Source: Streptomyces lavendulae subsp. lavendulae | Lineage (GTDB): Bacteria; Actinomycetota; Actinomycetes; Streptomycetales; Streptomycetaceae | Assembly: GCF_002803845.1 (NCBI RefSeq) | Contig: NZ_CP024985.1 | Location: 8,319,501-8,383,500, forward strand | DNA: 64,000 bases | Direction: 5' to 3' | Shown here: piece by piece, positions 8,978-17,399 of the stretch | How the letters are laid out: each line of letters starts with the position of its first letter | Numbering within the stretch: position 1 is the stretch's first letter | The notes under the pieces: generated by a model | Told to the model about the DNA's origin: nothing | Databases searched by the model: none | Seen by the model: the letters and a program-made list of their open reading frames with translations, nothing else | Made by a program: the position numbers and the translations under genes

Positions 8978-9366
8978 TCAGCGGCTGGTGGGTGCGTTCC
9001 AGTCGACCAGTTGGACGATGACGCCATTGGGGTCCCGGACCTGGAAGGCGCGCTCGCCCCACTCCTCGTCGGTCAGCGGCATGGTGATCGCGACGCCTTC
9101 GGAGCGCAGGCGCGCCAGCTCGCCTTCGAGGTCCTCGACGACGAAGGCGAGGATCAGACCTGCGGCGTGCTCGTCGCGCTGGTCCGCCGGGAGGCTGTCC
9201 AGCCCACGCCGCAAGAAGATGACGTTCATGCCGGCGTCGTCGCGCGTCAGGGACGCGAAACCGTCGGCGGCCATCTCCTCGCGGAACCCGAAGTGCTCGA
9301 CGAGGAAGGCGCTGGAGGCGGGGACATCGTCGACGTTGAGCGACACGGCGCTAGAGGTGATCTTCA
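8978..9366 (-). CDS. VOC (glyoxalase/bleomycin-resistance fold) protein
   Basis: 129 residues, the usual length for a single-chain VOC protein. It begins MKITSSAVSLNVDDVPASS and contains FLVEHFGFREE, FVVEDLEGEL and AFQVRDPNGVIVQLVDW, the two beta-alpha-beta-beta-beta repeats ending in the metal/ligand DPxG motif. Members bind or modify small molecules, including antibiotics; no specific substrate can be assigned. The gene faces a tetR gene across a 29-bp palindrome, so its expression is probably induced when that regulator binds a ligand. Confidence 0.88.
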
Positions 9367-9398
9367 TGAAAGCTCCTCCGGGATCGTGAGCATTTTCT

Positions 9399-9427
9399 CT
9401 GTACGGCGTACAATGTACAGCGTACAG
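9399..9427. promoter_or_regulatory. 29-bp palindromic operator between VOC and tetR genes
   Basis: The left arm CTGTACGGCGTACA and right arm TGTACAGCGTACAG are inverted copies (12 of 14 pairs) around a central A. It sits midway between the divergent starts at 9366 and 9453 and contains TACAAT, a possible -10 box. The tetR gene next door is the obvious binding protein. Confidence 0.7.
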
Positions 9428-9452
9428 AGTTAGACCGCGAGAGGATTTCCCC

Positions 9453-10265
9453 GTGCCCACGGAACGAACCAGCTCGGGCGACCCGGCCCGCACCCTGCAA
9501 CTGCTCTGGCGTGACTCCTCCTCCGACCGGCGCCGAGGGCCGCGGCGGGGGCTGAGCATCGACGCGGTGGTCGAGGCCGCCACCGCCATCGCCGACGCCG
9601 AAGGCCTGGACGCGGTGACCATGCGGGGGGTGGCCAAGGAACTCGGCGTGGTGCCGATGACGCTGTACACCTACGTCCCCAGCAAGGCCGAGCTCCTCGA
9701 CCTCATGCTCGACGCCGCCTACGCCCGCATGCCCCGCACCGGCACCGCCGGAAAGCCCTGGCGCCAGCGCGTCACCGCTGTCGCCGAGGAGAACAAGGCC
9801 CTCTACGAACGCCACCCCTGGGCCGCGGCCGTCTCCACCGCCAGGCCTCCGCTGGGGCCGGGGCAGATGTCGAAGTACGAGCACGAACTGTCCGGGCTCG
9901 ACGGCCTCGGCCTCAGCGACGTCGAGATGGACGACTGCCTGACCCACCTGCTCACCTTCGTGCAGGCATGCGCCCGCGCCGATGCCGACGTCCGCGCCGC
10001 ACAGCACGACAGCGCCCTGGACGACCAGCAATGGTGGGAGTTGAACGCCCCGCTCCTCGCCCGGGTCCTCGACGAGAACGCCTACCCCACCGCCGTCCGC
10101 GTCGGCGCAGCCGCAGGCGCGGCACACGGCAGCGCCTACGACCCCGCCCACGCCTACCACTTCGGCCTGCAACGTGTCCTCGACTCCTTCGCCGCGCTGA
10201 TCGGCCGAAGCGGAGACGCGAAGACATCGACTTGCGCGCACGGGCCCGACGCCATCGCCCCGTGA
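9453..10265 (+). CDS. TetR/AcrR regulator with TetR_C-type ligand domain
   Basis: 270 residues, GTG start. An N-terminal extension of about 35 residues precedes the helix-turn-helix (LSIDAVVEAATAIADAEGLD, MRGVAKELGVVPMTLYTYV). The remainder fits the tetracycline-repressor type C-terminal domain (family-level call), including LTHLLTFVQACARAD. A palindrome lies just upstream, and the VOC gene is divergent, so the pair looks like a small ligand-responsive module. The last 20 residues differ in composition and may be an extended tail. Confidence 0.88.
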   Translation: MPTERTSSGDPARTLQLLWRDSSSDRRRGPRRGLSIDAVVEAATAIADAEGLDAVTMRGVAKELGVVPMTLYTYVPSKAELLDLMLDAAYARMPRTGTAGKPWRQRVTAVAEENKALYERHPWAAAVSTARPPLGPGQMSKYEHELSGLDGLGLSDVEMDDCLTHLLTFVQACARADADVRAAQHDSALDDQQWWELNAPLLARVLDENAYPTAVRVGAAAGAAHGSAYDPAHAYHFGLQRVLDSFAALIGRSGDAKTSTCAHGPDAIAP

Positions 10266-10512
10266 GCCGGACCACCTGTCGCCGATGCGCCGGCGGGCGA
10301 ACTCGGTGAGGAGGCCCGTGACCCTCGAACTGACCGGGGCCCGGCGCACGGGGCCCGGCCGGTGAGCGCGACGACCGGATCCGACCGGCAGAGCGGCCGG
10401 TTGCGCGCCCCACAGCCCACCCGGGCCGTCACTGCTCCTGGCGCTCACGCTGGTCGATCTTGGCCGACGATGGATCCTGTTCCTCAGCGGAGGCCTGCGC
10501 CATAGTCGGGCC

Positions 10513-11283
10513 ATGACGTACAACATCCCCTCCCACGAACGCGCTCTGGCCTTCGACCGGGCCGCCGACGCGTACGCCGCGTACCGGCCGCAGTACCCTG
10601 CGGCCGTCTTCGAGACCGTGGAGGAGTTCAGCGGGCGGCGGCTTGCCGGGGCCCGGGTGGCCGATGTGGGAACCGGGACGGGGATCGCCGCCCGGCAACT
10701 GCGCGAGCGCGGGGCCTTGGTGGTGGGCGTCGAGCCGGGCGCCGGGATGGCGGCGCAGTTCCGTCGCGAGCTGCCGGGGATCCCGCTCGTACGCGGGGAC
10801 GGCAACCGGCTGCCGCTGGCCGACGGCTCTCTCGACCTCGTCTCGTACGCCCAGTCCTGGCACTGGACCGACCCCGCACGCGCCGTCCCGTCCGCCCTGC
10901 GGGTCCTGCGCCCCGGGGGCGCTCTCGCGCTGTGGTGGAACGACCCGGACCCCTCCGTGCCATGGGTGACGGAGCAGGCGGCCAGGATCGAGCAGTGGCT
11001 GGGGCCCGGCTTCTACGTCTCCAACGTGGAAACACCGGCCGGGCTCTGCTGGAAGACCCGCACGCTGCGCTGGTCGCGCCGCGTCTCGGTCGATGTCCAC
11101 CTCGCGAAGCTGGCCACCCATTCAGCCTTCATCGTGCTCGGCGAGCGCAGGGCCTCGGCTTTTCTGGGGGCGGAACGCAAGCACCTCGCGCGGCACTTCC
11201 CCGATGGCGAGCTGGACGAGCCGTACGTGACCTCCGTGGCGGTGGCCTTGCGCCCCGCCCAGGGCCTGTTCCTGTCCGGATGA
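10513..11283 (+). CDS. Class I SAM-dependent methyltransferase
   Basis: 256 residues. Motif I is VADVGTGTGIAARQL (about 48-62), followed by the acidic residue in VVGVEPG, then GDGNRLPLADGSLDLV (motif II/III) and LRVLRPGGALALWW (post-motif), all in order for a Methyltransf_11-type fold. HW in QSWHWTD resembles UbiE/SAM methyltransferases of the YafE group. The substrate is unknown. It stands alone: the 247 bp on its left hold no gene, and a decayed region follows. Confidence 0.88.
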   Translation: MTYNIPSHERALAFDRAADAYAAYRPQYPAAVFETVEEFSGRRLAGARVADVGTGTGIAARQLRERGALVVGVEPGAGMAAQFRRELPGIPLVRGDGNRLPLADGSLDLVSYAQSWHWTDPARAVPSALRVLRPGGALALWWNDPDPSVPWVTEQAARIEQWLGPGFYVSNVETPAGLCWKTRTLRWSRRVSVDVHLAKLATHSAFIVLGERRASAFLGAERKHLARHFPDGELDEPYVTSVAVALRPAQGLFLSG

Positions 11284-11364
11284 GGGGTGTGGTCCCGTGG
11301 CGGAACCCGGGAACACCCCCAGCGGGGGCGACATCGATGCTGCGGCGTCAAGCCCCGTCGCCCC

Positions 11365-11510
11365 TTACTCCGAGGTGGTGCGGGTGTCGTCCGTCTCCGC
11401 GGGGGCGGGCGCGTCCTGGGGTGCCCGTCGTTGGTGGGCTTGACGATGGCGTGCGTGATGACCTGCCCCTGGATCTGCTTGGTTTCGAGCTTCTGCTTGC
11501 CCTCGGCCAT
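11365..11510 (-). CDS. Small hypothetical protein, probably frameshifted
   Basis: The minus strand starts MAEGKQKLETKQIQGQVITH, continues AIVKPTNDG, and then the coding character passes to another frame (APQDAPAPAETDDTRTTSE, stop TAA at 11365-11367). The acidic, Pro/Ala-rich tail in the second frame looks more natural than the Arg/Pro-rich continuation of the first frame. A one-base indel near 11437 is therefore suspected; read through it, the product would be about 48 residues. No function is known. Confidence 0.4.
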
Positions 11511-11969
11511 GTCCTGTCTTCTGCTTTCGTGTCCGAGACGTGCGTCTTCGGAGATGCTCCAGTCGGTGGCGGTGGGTGGGCAGCGAGGCGCTAACAGGTC
11601 AGCGGCGGATCCGTCGGCTTGAAACGATCACTGGGCTACGGGATCTGCCGGGAGCGCCGTCGCCTTCCCCGGGCGATGTTCCCCGGCCGGCTGCTCGACG
11701 ATCCCCCCCCCACGGACTCGTACCACTCCATGGCACTTCCTCGCGTCTCTGTCCGTCAGCGCGCCTCGGCGGACCGGTCGGCAGTCGTCCGGGCGCCCCG
11801 GGGCCACGGGTGTGGGGGGTGCGGGATCCAGGGCACCACCCCCGCGCGCCCGGGAACATCTTCGGCAGCGGGCCGGGGCCGCCTCGGGGCTTGCCCTTTC
11901 AACAGGCCCGCAGTCCTGCTGCTGCCGACGGGGAAGGCGCTGACGCCCCGGCTGCTGCACCGACTCCTG
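11511..11969. other. Decayed region without a supported gene
   Basis: No frame keeps a codon pattern or recognisable motif over more than a short stretch. GKALTPRLLHRLLK near 11930 may be the upstream part of the integrase remnant that follows, in a different frame. Confidence 0.5.
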
Positions 11970-12543
11970 AAGGGCCGCACCCGCGGGACCGGGCACCGGC
12001 TGGGACCTGCACGGGTGGCGGCACTCCTGCCTGACCCACCTCGGCGAGCAGGGCGCGTCGTCGCTGATCCTGACGGCCGAGTCCCGGCACACGAATCCGG
12101 AGAACCCCCGGCGCCGCCGCAAGCCGTCCCGCCAGGCGATTGCCGAGGTCAACAGCCTGCCCACGCCCGGCGACAGCAGGCCCCGAGGGCTGGTTGCGGC
12201 GCGGGCCCGACGGGCAGGATCCAGGCGCGTCGGCAGCGAGCCGTCCAGTGAGGAGACGCCATGTCCGAGACCGAGCCCCCGGCCCGTGGTCGTCGCAAGC
12301 GGTGGGAAGTACGCCCCGTCCGAGCTCCCCGTCGTGGACAGCTCCGGAGCGGTATACGCGGCGCGATTCGCCTGGTCGAATGGCGTGGCGCACCTTCACA
12401 CGCCCGACCCGGTGTCCGCACCGGATGGGTCACCCCGGCCGCCGGCCTCTGGGCCTGACGTACTGCTTGTCCTGTTTGACAGCATTCCCGACCAGATCGC
12501 CATCCGGGAGCCCGGGGAGGGGATCCACTTCGGGCCCAGCTGA
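11970..12543 (+). pseudogene. Tyrosine recombinase (integrase) C-terminal remnant fused to unknown sequence
   Basis: The frame reads TGWDLHGWRHSCLTHLGE, QGASSLILTAESRHTNPEN and AIAEVNSLPTPGD, the second half of a phage-type integrase with the HxxR and second His of the active site (HGWRH). The tyrosine position has become NPRRRR and the N-terminal part is missing. The same frame continues without a stop through KYAPSELPVVDSSG, RFAWSNGVAHLHTPD and DVLLVLFDSIPDQIAIREPG to a TGA at 12541. This later half has good third-base G/C bias but no recognised family, so two coding remnants appear joined. Confidence 0.6.
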
Positions 12544-13115
12544 GTTCCTGAGGTCCCCGACGCCGGGGCGGTTCGTGGCGGCCGGGCCCCTTCCACGAGC
12601 CGGTGACCGGCGCCTCTCCCGGGCGGCTCCGGCAAGAGGAAGGAGTACCGGCCGAGCCGGGCGAACGCAGAAGATCGCTTCGGCTGGCCTTCGCCACCGC
12701 CACCGCCACCGCCACGGCGTTACTTCTTCCGCGCCCGCAGGCCGTGCCGATCTTTCGCGGCACTGGTCAAGGGCGAGTCCGAGGCGGCCGTCGCCACGGC
12801 GCCAGCCCAGCGCACCGCCGTGGCCGGGGAGAGTAGAGCCGCCGTGGTGAACACCTGGCCCGGTCTGCCCTGGCTCGGGACGCGGAAGGAGTCCTCGGCG
12901 TGCCTCCTGGCACGGGCCCGTTGCTGGGGGCGGAGTTCATTGCCTGCACCGGCGGGGACGTGGACGCCTGGACGGCCAGGACCACCTGTCCGGCAGGAGC
13001 TCATTCTTGGCGCCGGAGCCGGAGGACGGCGTCGGCGTAGTCGCCGGAGAGGACCAGCGGAACCCCGTGGGAGACGAGTTGGGGACCTGTGGTGGCGCCG
13101 ACCGGTGATCTCGTT
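12544..13115. other. Decayed region with a short hexamer repeat
   Basis: No convincing gene. About four CCGCCA-type hexamers in a row lie near 12693-12718. On the minus strand near 13013-13090 a fragment reads TTGPQLVSHGVPLVLSGDYA and DAVLRLRRQE before a stop, which may be a gene end, but the family is not recognised. Confidence 0.4.
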
Positions 13116-13685
13116 TCAGCGGAAGGCTCTGACGTTCTCCGAAGCCCACTGCCGGAACGGGCGGGCCGGCGTTCCGGTGATCTGTGAAACCGTGTCGCGC
13201 ACCATCAGCAGCTCGTCGTTCACGTCTCCGCCCGTGACGTCGAGCACCGCGTCGGCGGCCTCGGCGCCGAAGACCGCGGTCATCTGTGCGTGGGCCTGCC
13301 GGCGGCTGATCTCGGCGAAGGGAACCTGCCGACCCAGTGCTGACGCGAGGGCCTCGACCTGCTGTCGGGCGGTCACCGGCTCCGGACCGGTCAGGGCGTA
13401 CGTGCGTCCCTGGTGGCCGGGCTCGGTCAGCGCGACCCGTGCCACCGCCGCGATGTCAGCAGGGTGGACGGTCGGCAGCGCGGTCTCGGCGTACGGCGCG
13501 CACACGGTCTCGTGGCCGCGGATGGAAGCCGCCCACATCAGAGCGTTCGAGGCGAACTGCGTCGGCCGCAGGATCGTCCAGGCCATGCCGCTGGCCTTGA
13601 GCAGTCGCTCCACCGCCAGGTTCTCGCCGGCGGGGCCGAGGTGTGGGTGGGTCTGGACGGTCCGCCGACAGCCGACCGGGCCCAC
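13116..13685 (-). pseudogene. NmrA-like NAD(P)-binding oxidoreductase, N-terminus missing
   Basis: The visible part begins near THPHLGPAGENLAVERLLK and continues ASGMAWTILRPTQFASN, HPADIAAVARVALTEPGH, YALTGPEPVTARQQVEAL and a C-terminal MTAVFGAE segment. These are the substrate half of NmrA/SDR-type proteins. The Rossmann GxxGxxG nucleotide-binding start is absent, and the codons before THPHLG do not belong to the family. About 100 N-terminal residues have been lost, so the gene is probably inactive. Confidence 0.7.
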
Positions 13686-13766
13686 CTCCCCCCAATGCCC
13701 GGCACGACTCCGCTACCGCCACTGGTCTCCACCCCCGGAGCGAACAGGGTCCCCCCACCTCTGGGT

Positions 13767-14219
13767 GTGACATCGGCCAAGCCCCCGGCACGCCTTCGGG
13801 TACTGCCGGCGGCCACGGACACGGCGACCCGGTTCGTCCTACCGACAGTCCTGTTCTTCCTCTACAACTGGCTGATCGGTTTCGGGAACAGACTCGGCTT
13901 GTTCGTCGTCATGACGGTCACCCTGGTGTTGACGGCGGTACTCACATCGCGTTCCACGAAGCTGACGCGCGGGGCGGGGTACGCGGCCTCGACGGTCATC
14001 GCGGTAGGCCTCTTGGCGGACGTGATCGACAAACAGGGTTCGTGGAATGGTGATGGCTGGTACGACGGCATCTTGTACGACAGCCCCTACACCCTCCAGC
14101 TGCTCCTCCACACGGTGTGTGTCCTGACCATCGCGACGTACTGCTACCGCGAAATCAGAACCCGGCGAGCCCGGTCGGACCACGGCACGTCGGACGGCGT
14201 GGAAGCTTCGACCCCATGA
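13767..14219 (+). CDS. Small four-helix integral membrane protein
   Basis: About 150 residues from the GTG at 13767 (VTSAKPPARL). Four hydrophobic segments can be seen: FVLPTVLFFLYNWLIGF, LGLFVVMTVTLVLTAVL, AASTVIAVGLLADVI and LQLLLHTVCVLTIATYC, with basic residues between them. The tail is hydrophilic. No family is recognised. The start is uncertain because the frame stays open upstream through noncoding-looking sequence. No operon partner lies close by. Confidence 0.6.
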   Translation: MTSAKPPARLRVLPAATDTATRFVLPTVLFFLYNWLIGFGNRLGLFVVMTVTLVLTAVLTSRSTKLTRGAGYAASTVIAVGLLADVIDKQGSWNGDGWYDGILYDSPYTLQLLLHTVCVLTIATYCYREIRTRRARSDHGTSDGVEASTP

Positions 14220-14332
14220 CCGCCGGTGGTGACCCCAGTGGGCGAGTGCCTTGGCGATGACGGGTCGGGTGGCGAAGACGGGTACGCAGACGCCGATGTC
14301 GTCGCCGTTGGCGGGGAGGCCGCCATCGGGTC

Positions 14333-15580
14333 TCACAGGAAGCGGCGCACCGGCCGGACGGAGAGTTCCCGGGCTCGCTGGAGGACGGAGCGGTGGCGCC
14401 AGCGATCCGGAGCGATGCGGATGCTGTCGCGGAGGTCCTGGTCGTAGTGCTCGTCCAGGGTGCGGGTGACGGCCGGGTCCATGACGGCCAGCATGACCTC
14501 CTCGTCGTGGTCGAGGGAGCGGCGGTTGAAGTTCGACGAGCCGATGAGGGAGACCACCCCGTCCATCGTCATGACCTTGGCGTGCATCATGGTCGGCTGG
14601 TACTGGTGGATGCGCACCCCGGCGGCGGTGAGCTTCTCGTAGTGGTGCTGGCCCGCCAGCTGGCACACCCGCTTGTCGGTGTGCGGGCCGGGCAGCAGGA
14701 TCTCGACGGTGACGCCCCGGCGCGCCGTCGTGGACAGCAGCTCGACGAAGTAGTCGTCGGGGGCGAAGTACGCGGTCGCCAGGCGCACGCGCTCCTGCGC
14801 CGATTCGAGGACGACCCGCATCAGCGTCTGCATGTCCTGCCACCCGAAGGCGGCCGAGCCGCGCACCACCTGTACCACGGCGGAGCCGGCCGGCTCGTGG
14901 CTGACGAAACGGTCGTGACCGTCGAAGAGTTCGGGATGGCACTCCGCCCAGTTCTGGGCGAAGGCCGCGGCGATCCCGTCGACGGCCGGCCCGCGCACCT
15001 CGGCGTGCGTGTCGCGCCACTCGTGCGGGTTGCGGGCGTCGCCGCACCACTCCTCGGCTATGCCGACGCCGCCGGTGAACGCGGTCCGTTCGTCGACGAC
15101 GAGGACCTTGCGGTGGCAGCGGTGGTTCTGCTTGAAGGGGGACAGGAACACGGGTCTGCGGAACCAGGCGATGTCCACCCCGGCCGTGTTCATCCGGTCC
15201 AGCAGGTCCTGCTCGATCAGTCGGCTGCCGAAGCCGTCCAGCAGCAGCCGTACGCGCACGCCGTGGCGGGCCCGCTCGGCGAGGGCCTCGGCGAACCGGC
15301 GGGCTATGTCGCCCTTCCAGTAGACGAAGGTCATCATGTCGATGGTGTGCCGGGCGGAGGATACGGCGTCGAGCATCGCGGTGAAGATCTCGTCGCCGTT
15401 GCGCAGGGGGCGTACGGAGTTCCCCTCGGTCGCGGCGATGCCGATGAGGCGTTCCAGGCGGCGGCGGATGCGGTGGATGCGCTCGTCGGTCTGCCCGGCG
15501 GCGTCGGCCGGGCGCCCGGCGTCGGCTCCCGCGCCGGTGGCCTGCGGGTTCTCGGCAGGGGTGGTGTCGGTGGCGGTCAT
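14333..15580 (-). CDS. Phospholipase D / cardiolipin synthase family protein
   Basis: 415 residues. Two HKD motifs are complete: HRKVLVVDERTAFTGG near residue 180 and HAKVMTMDGVVSLIGSSNFN near residue 345. Two HKD sites in one chain define phospholipase-D-superfamily phosphatidyltransferases such as cardiolipin synthase; the N-terminus lacks the transmembrane helices of the classical Cls, as in many soluble actinobacterial forms. The start ATG overlaps the stop of the Mrr-like gene by ATGA, so the two are translationally coupled. Nuclease activity cannot be excluded, since some family members cut DNA. Confidence 0.88.
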   Translation of the reverse strand: MTATDTTPAENPQATGAGADAGRPADAAGQTDERIHRIRRRLERLIGIAATEGNSVRPLRNGDEIFTAMLDAVSSARHTIDMMTFVYWKGDIARRFAEALAERARHGVRVRLLLDGFGSRLIEQDLLDRMNTAGVDIAWFRRPVFLSPFKQNHRCHRKVLVVDERTAFTGGVGIAEEWCGDARNPHEWRDTHAEVRGPAVDGIAAAFAQNWAECHPELFDGHDRFVSHEPAGSAVVQVVRGSAAFGWQDMQTLMRVVLESAQERVRLATAYFAPDDYFVELLSTTARRGVTVEILLPGPHTDKRVCQLAGQHHYEKLTAAGVRIHQYQPTMMHAKVMTMDGVVSLIGSSNFNRRSLDHDEEVMLAVMDPAVTRTLDEHYDQDLRDSIRIAPDRWRHRSVLQRARELSVRPVRRFL

Positions 15581-16332
15581 GACGCGGCTCCTCGGGGAGT
15601 GGGGTGCGGGGCGGGTGCGGGCGCGTCGGCGCCGGGCTCCCAGGGCGCCCGCGCCCGCTGTTCGGTCCAGGCGGCCAGGGCTTCGCCGTCGACGCGGACG
15701 ATCCCGCAGGTGTCGGCGTACTCGGCGGCGGGCGCTGTGAAGGAGCTGGTCGTCACGATGACGGCGACGTCCGCCTCGTGGACCGCGAAGCAGGTTCCTC
15801 CGAAGCGCTGCAGGTCCTGCGAGCCGACCCTGTTGTCCTCGGCGTAGTGCTTGCACTGGAGTACGACGCGTCGCCCGTCCGCCGTCCTCGCGAGGACGTC
15901 GGCGCCCAGGTCGCCGGCTCCGCCGACCACCTCCACCGATGTGCAGCCGTCCCGTGCGCACAGGGCGGCCACCGTGTGTTCGAAGCCGTCGGCGTCGACC
16001 GCGGCGTGGTCGAAGGCGTCGCCCCGGACCTCGGGGAAGTCCGGGGGCTCCTCCGCGTACCCGTCGGGTGGCGTGGTGGGGGACCGGCGCCGGACGGGCG
16101 CGAAGCCCCACTTCGCGAGGAGCAGGCCCAGCAGCAGTACGGCCAGGGCCGCGATCGGGGTGACCGGGGGCCGGATCCCGTCCGCCGAGGCCGCTTTCAC
16201 GAAGGCGGCCAGGCCTGTGATGCCGGTGCCGAGCAGCCCGAGCGCGAGCATCGCGTCCCGTCCCGCACCTGAGCGCCGTGCGGGTCCGGCGCCGCGTACG
16301 GTCGCGGGCGTGTCCCCATCGGGTGTGGTCAT
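15577..16332 (-). CDS. Membrane-anchored Mrr-type restriction endonuclease-like protein
   Basis: 251 residues from the ATG at 16332, preceded by a GGAGG-rich RBS. Two hydrophobic helices, MLALGLLGTGITGLAAFV and ITPIAALAVLLLGLLLA-like, lie in the first 80 residues. The C-terminal domain has GADVLARTADGRRVVLQCKH, matching the D...(Q/E)xK core of Mrr-cat nucleases. Relatives with two membrane helices plus Mrr-cat are common in Streptomyces; their role (DNA degradation at the membrane or defence) is not established. It is the first gene of a two-gene unit with the phospholipase-D-like gene. Confidence 0.82.
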   Translation of the reverse strand: MTTPDGDTPATVRGAGPARRSGAGRDAMLALGLLGTGITGLAAFVKAASADGIRPPVTPIAALAVLLLGLLLAKWGFAPVRRRSPTTPPDGYAEEPPDFPEVRGDAFDHAAVDADGFEHTVAALCARDGCTSVEVVGGAGDLGADVLARTADGRRVVLQCKHYAEDNRVGSQDLQRFGGTCFAVHEADVAVIVTTSSFTAPAAEYADTCGIVRVDGEALAAWTEQRARAPWEPGADAPAPAPHPTPRGAAS

Positions 16333-16358
16333 ACGAGTCCCCCTCCCGCCCCGGCACA

Positions 16359-16402
16359 CCGCGGTCCCCGCCCCCGGCCGGTGCCGGGGGCGGGGACCGC
16401 GG
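16359..16402 (-). terminator. Perfect 20-bp stem hairpin downstream of the signalling operon
   Basis: Bases 16359-16378 are perfectly inverted at 16383-16402 around the loop CGGT. It lies about 100 bp beyond the STAS stop at 16499 and just before the Mrr-like gene, so it should end transcription of the partner-switching operon. Typical of Streptomyces, there is no long T-run. Confidence 0.75.
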
Positions 16403-16498
16403 CGGACGCCGAAGCCTGTTCGATGCTCGTATGGCCGGGATTCCGGGCCCCAAACCGGCCGGCGCCCCCTGGGCCGCGCCTCCGCGCCGGAGGGCTGC

Positions 16499-16870
16499 TC
16501 AGCGCCGCCGGGGCGGGACGATCATGACCGTGCCCTCGGTCACACTGGGTGCGGTGGCGAAGGCCAGATCGGCGCCGGTCAGTTCCAGGACCCGCGCCAG
16601 CCTGGCCGGCACGGTCCCCGCGAGGACCACCGTGCGGTCCAGCGCGGGCTGCAGCATGATGCTGAGTGCGGTCGAGTCGACGAAGGTCACCCCCGTGACG
16701 TCCAGGACGAACCTGGTGATACCAGGAGCTGTGGGATCCATCGCTGTCCGCAGAGCGGCCACGTTGTCCATGTCGAACTCACCCGTCATCACGACGATGC
16801 GCACGCCCCCGTCCGTCCGTGTCTCGACGCCGCTGCGTGCCCCTGCGCCGTGCGCGTCCATGCTGCTCAC
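16499..16870 (-). CDS. STAS-domain anti-anti-sigma factor
   Basis: 123 residues. After about 18 flexible residues the STAS fold follows: GVRIVVMTGEFDMDNV, ITRFVLDVTGVTFVDSTALS and VPARLARVLELTGAD. Ser66 in VDSTALS is the residue phosphorylated in SpoIIAA/RsbV-type proteins. In partner switching, the unphosphorylated form binds an HATPase anti-sigma kinase; the SpoIIE-type phosphatase at 19102 would regenerate it. It lies 70 bp downstream of the receiver gene and is probably the last gene of the operon. Confidence 0.88.
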   Translation of the reverse strand: MSSMDAHGAGARSGVETRTDGGVRIVVMTGEFDMDNVAALRTAMDPTAPGITRFVLDVTGVTFVDSTALSIMLQPALDRTVVLAGTVPARLARVLELTGADLAFATAPSVTEGTVMIVPPRRR

Positions 16871-16940
16871 TTCCCTCTCCCCACCTTCGCGTTCGCTCTT
16901 TCGGACCCTTCCGCCCCCTCACCGGCCCCGGCCGCCGGCC

Positions 16941-17399
16941 TCACCGGGTGCGGGGGAGCTTGACCACGGTGACGAAGAAGTCGTCGATCTGCTGGATCGC
17001 CCGGATGAACTGGTCGAGGTCCACCGGCTTCGTCACGTAGGCGTTGGCGTGCAGCCTGTAGCTGCGCAGGATGTCCTCCTCGGCCGCCGAGGTGGTGAGG
17101 ACGACCACGGGAATGTGGTTCAGGTCCGGATCCGTCTTGATCCGTTCGAGGACCTGCCGTCCGTCGTACTTGGGCAGGTTCAGGTCGAGCAGGATCAGGT
17201 CGGGGCGCGGGGCGTCGGCGTGCTCGCCGCGGCGGTACAGGAAGTCCAGGGCCTCCAGGCCGTCCCGCACGACGTGCAGTACGTTGCCGATCTTGTTGTC
17301 CTCGAAGGCTTCCCGGGTCATCAGCTCGTCGCCCGCGTCGTCCTCGACCAGCAGGACTTCGGCGGGGGTGGCCTGGGGGCGGTCGGCGGGAGTGCTCAT
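16941..17399 (-). CDS. Stand-alone response regulator (receiver only)
   Basis: 152 residues, a single receiver domain of the Rcp1/phytochrome-associated type. VEDDAGD holds the acidic pocket, Asp72 in LLDLNLPKYDG is the phosphorylation site, Thr in VVLTTSA and Lys in VTKPVDL complete the site. It has no output domain. The start ATG overlaps the stop of the kinase gene, and the kinase is of the class that usually pairs with such receivers, so a phosphorelay within the operon is likely. Confidence 0.92.
   Translation of the reverse strand: MSTPADRPQATPAEVLLVEDDAGDELMTREAFEDNKIGNVLHVVRDGLEALDFLYRRGEHADAPRPDLILLDLNLPKYDGRQVLERIKTDPDLNHIPVVVLTTSAAEEDILRSYRLHANAYVTKPVDLDQFIRAIQQIDDFFVTVVKLPRTR

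Noticed and set aside
9351..10805. A long minus-strand frame overlapping VOC and TetR genes
   Set aside because: It overlaps two well-supported genes and has no recognisable motif.
12690..12720. CCGCCA repeats as a CRISPR or tandem-repeat locus
   Set aside because: Only about four 6-bp units, no spacers; ordinary GC-rich slippage.
14333..16453. A 706-codon open frame covering both the PLD and Mrr-like genes
   Set aside because: Only the part from 15580 down is PLD-like; the upstream half is the shadow of the Mrr-like gene in another frame.
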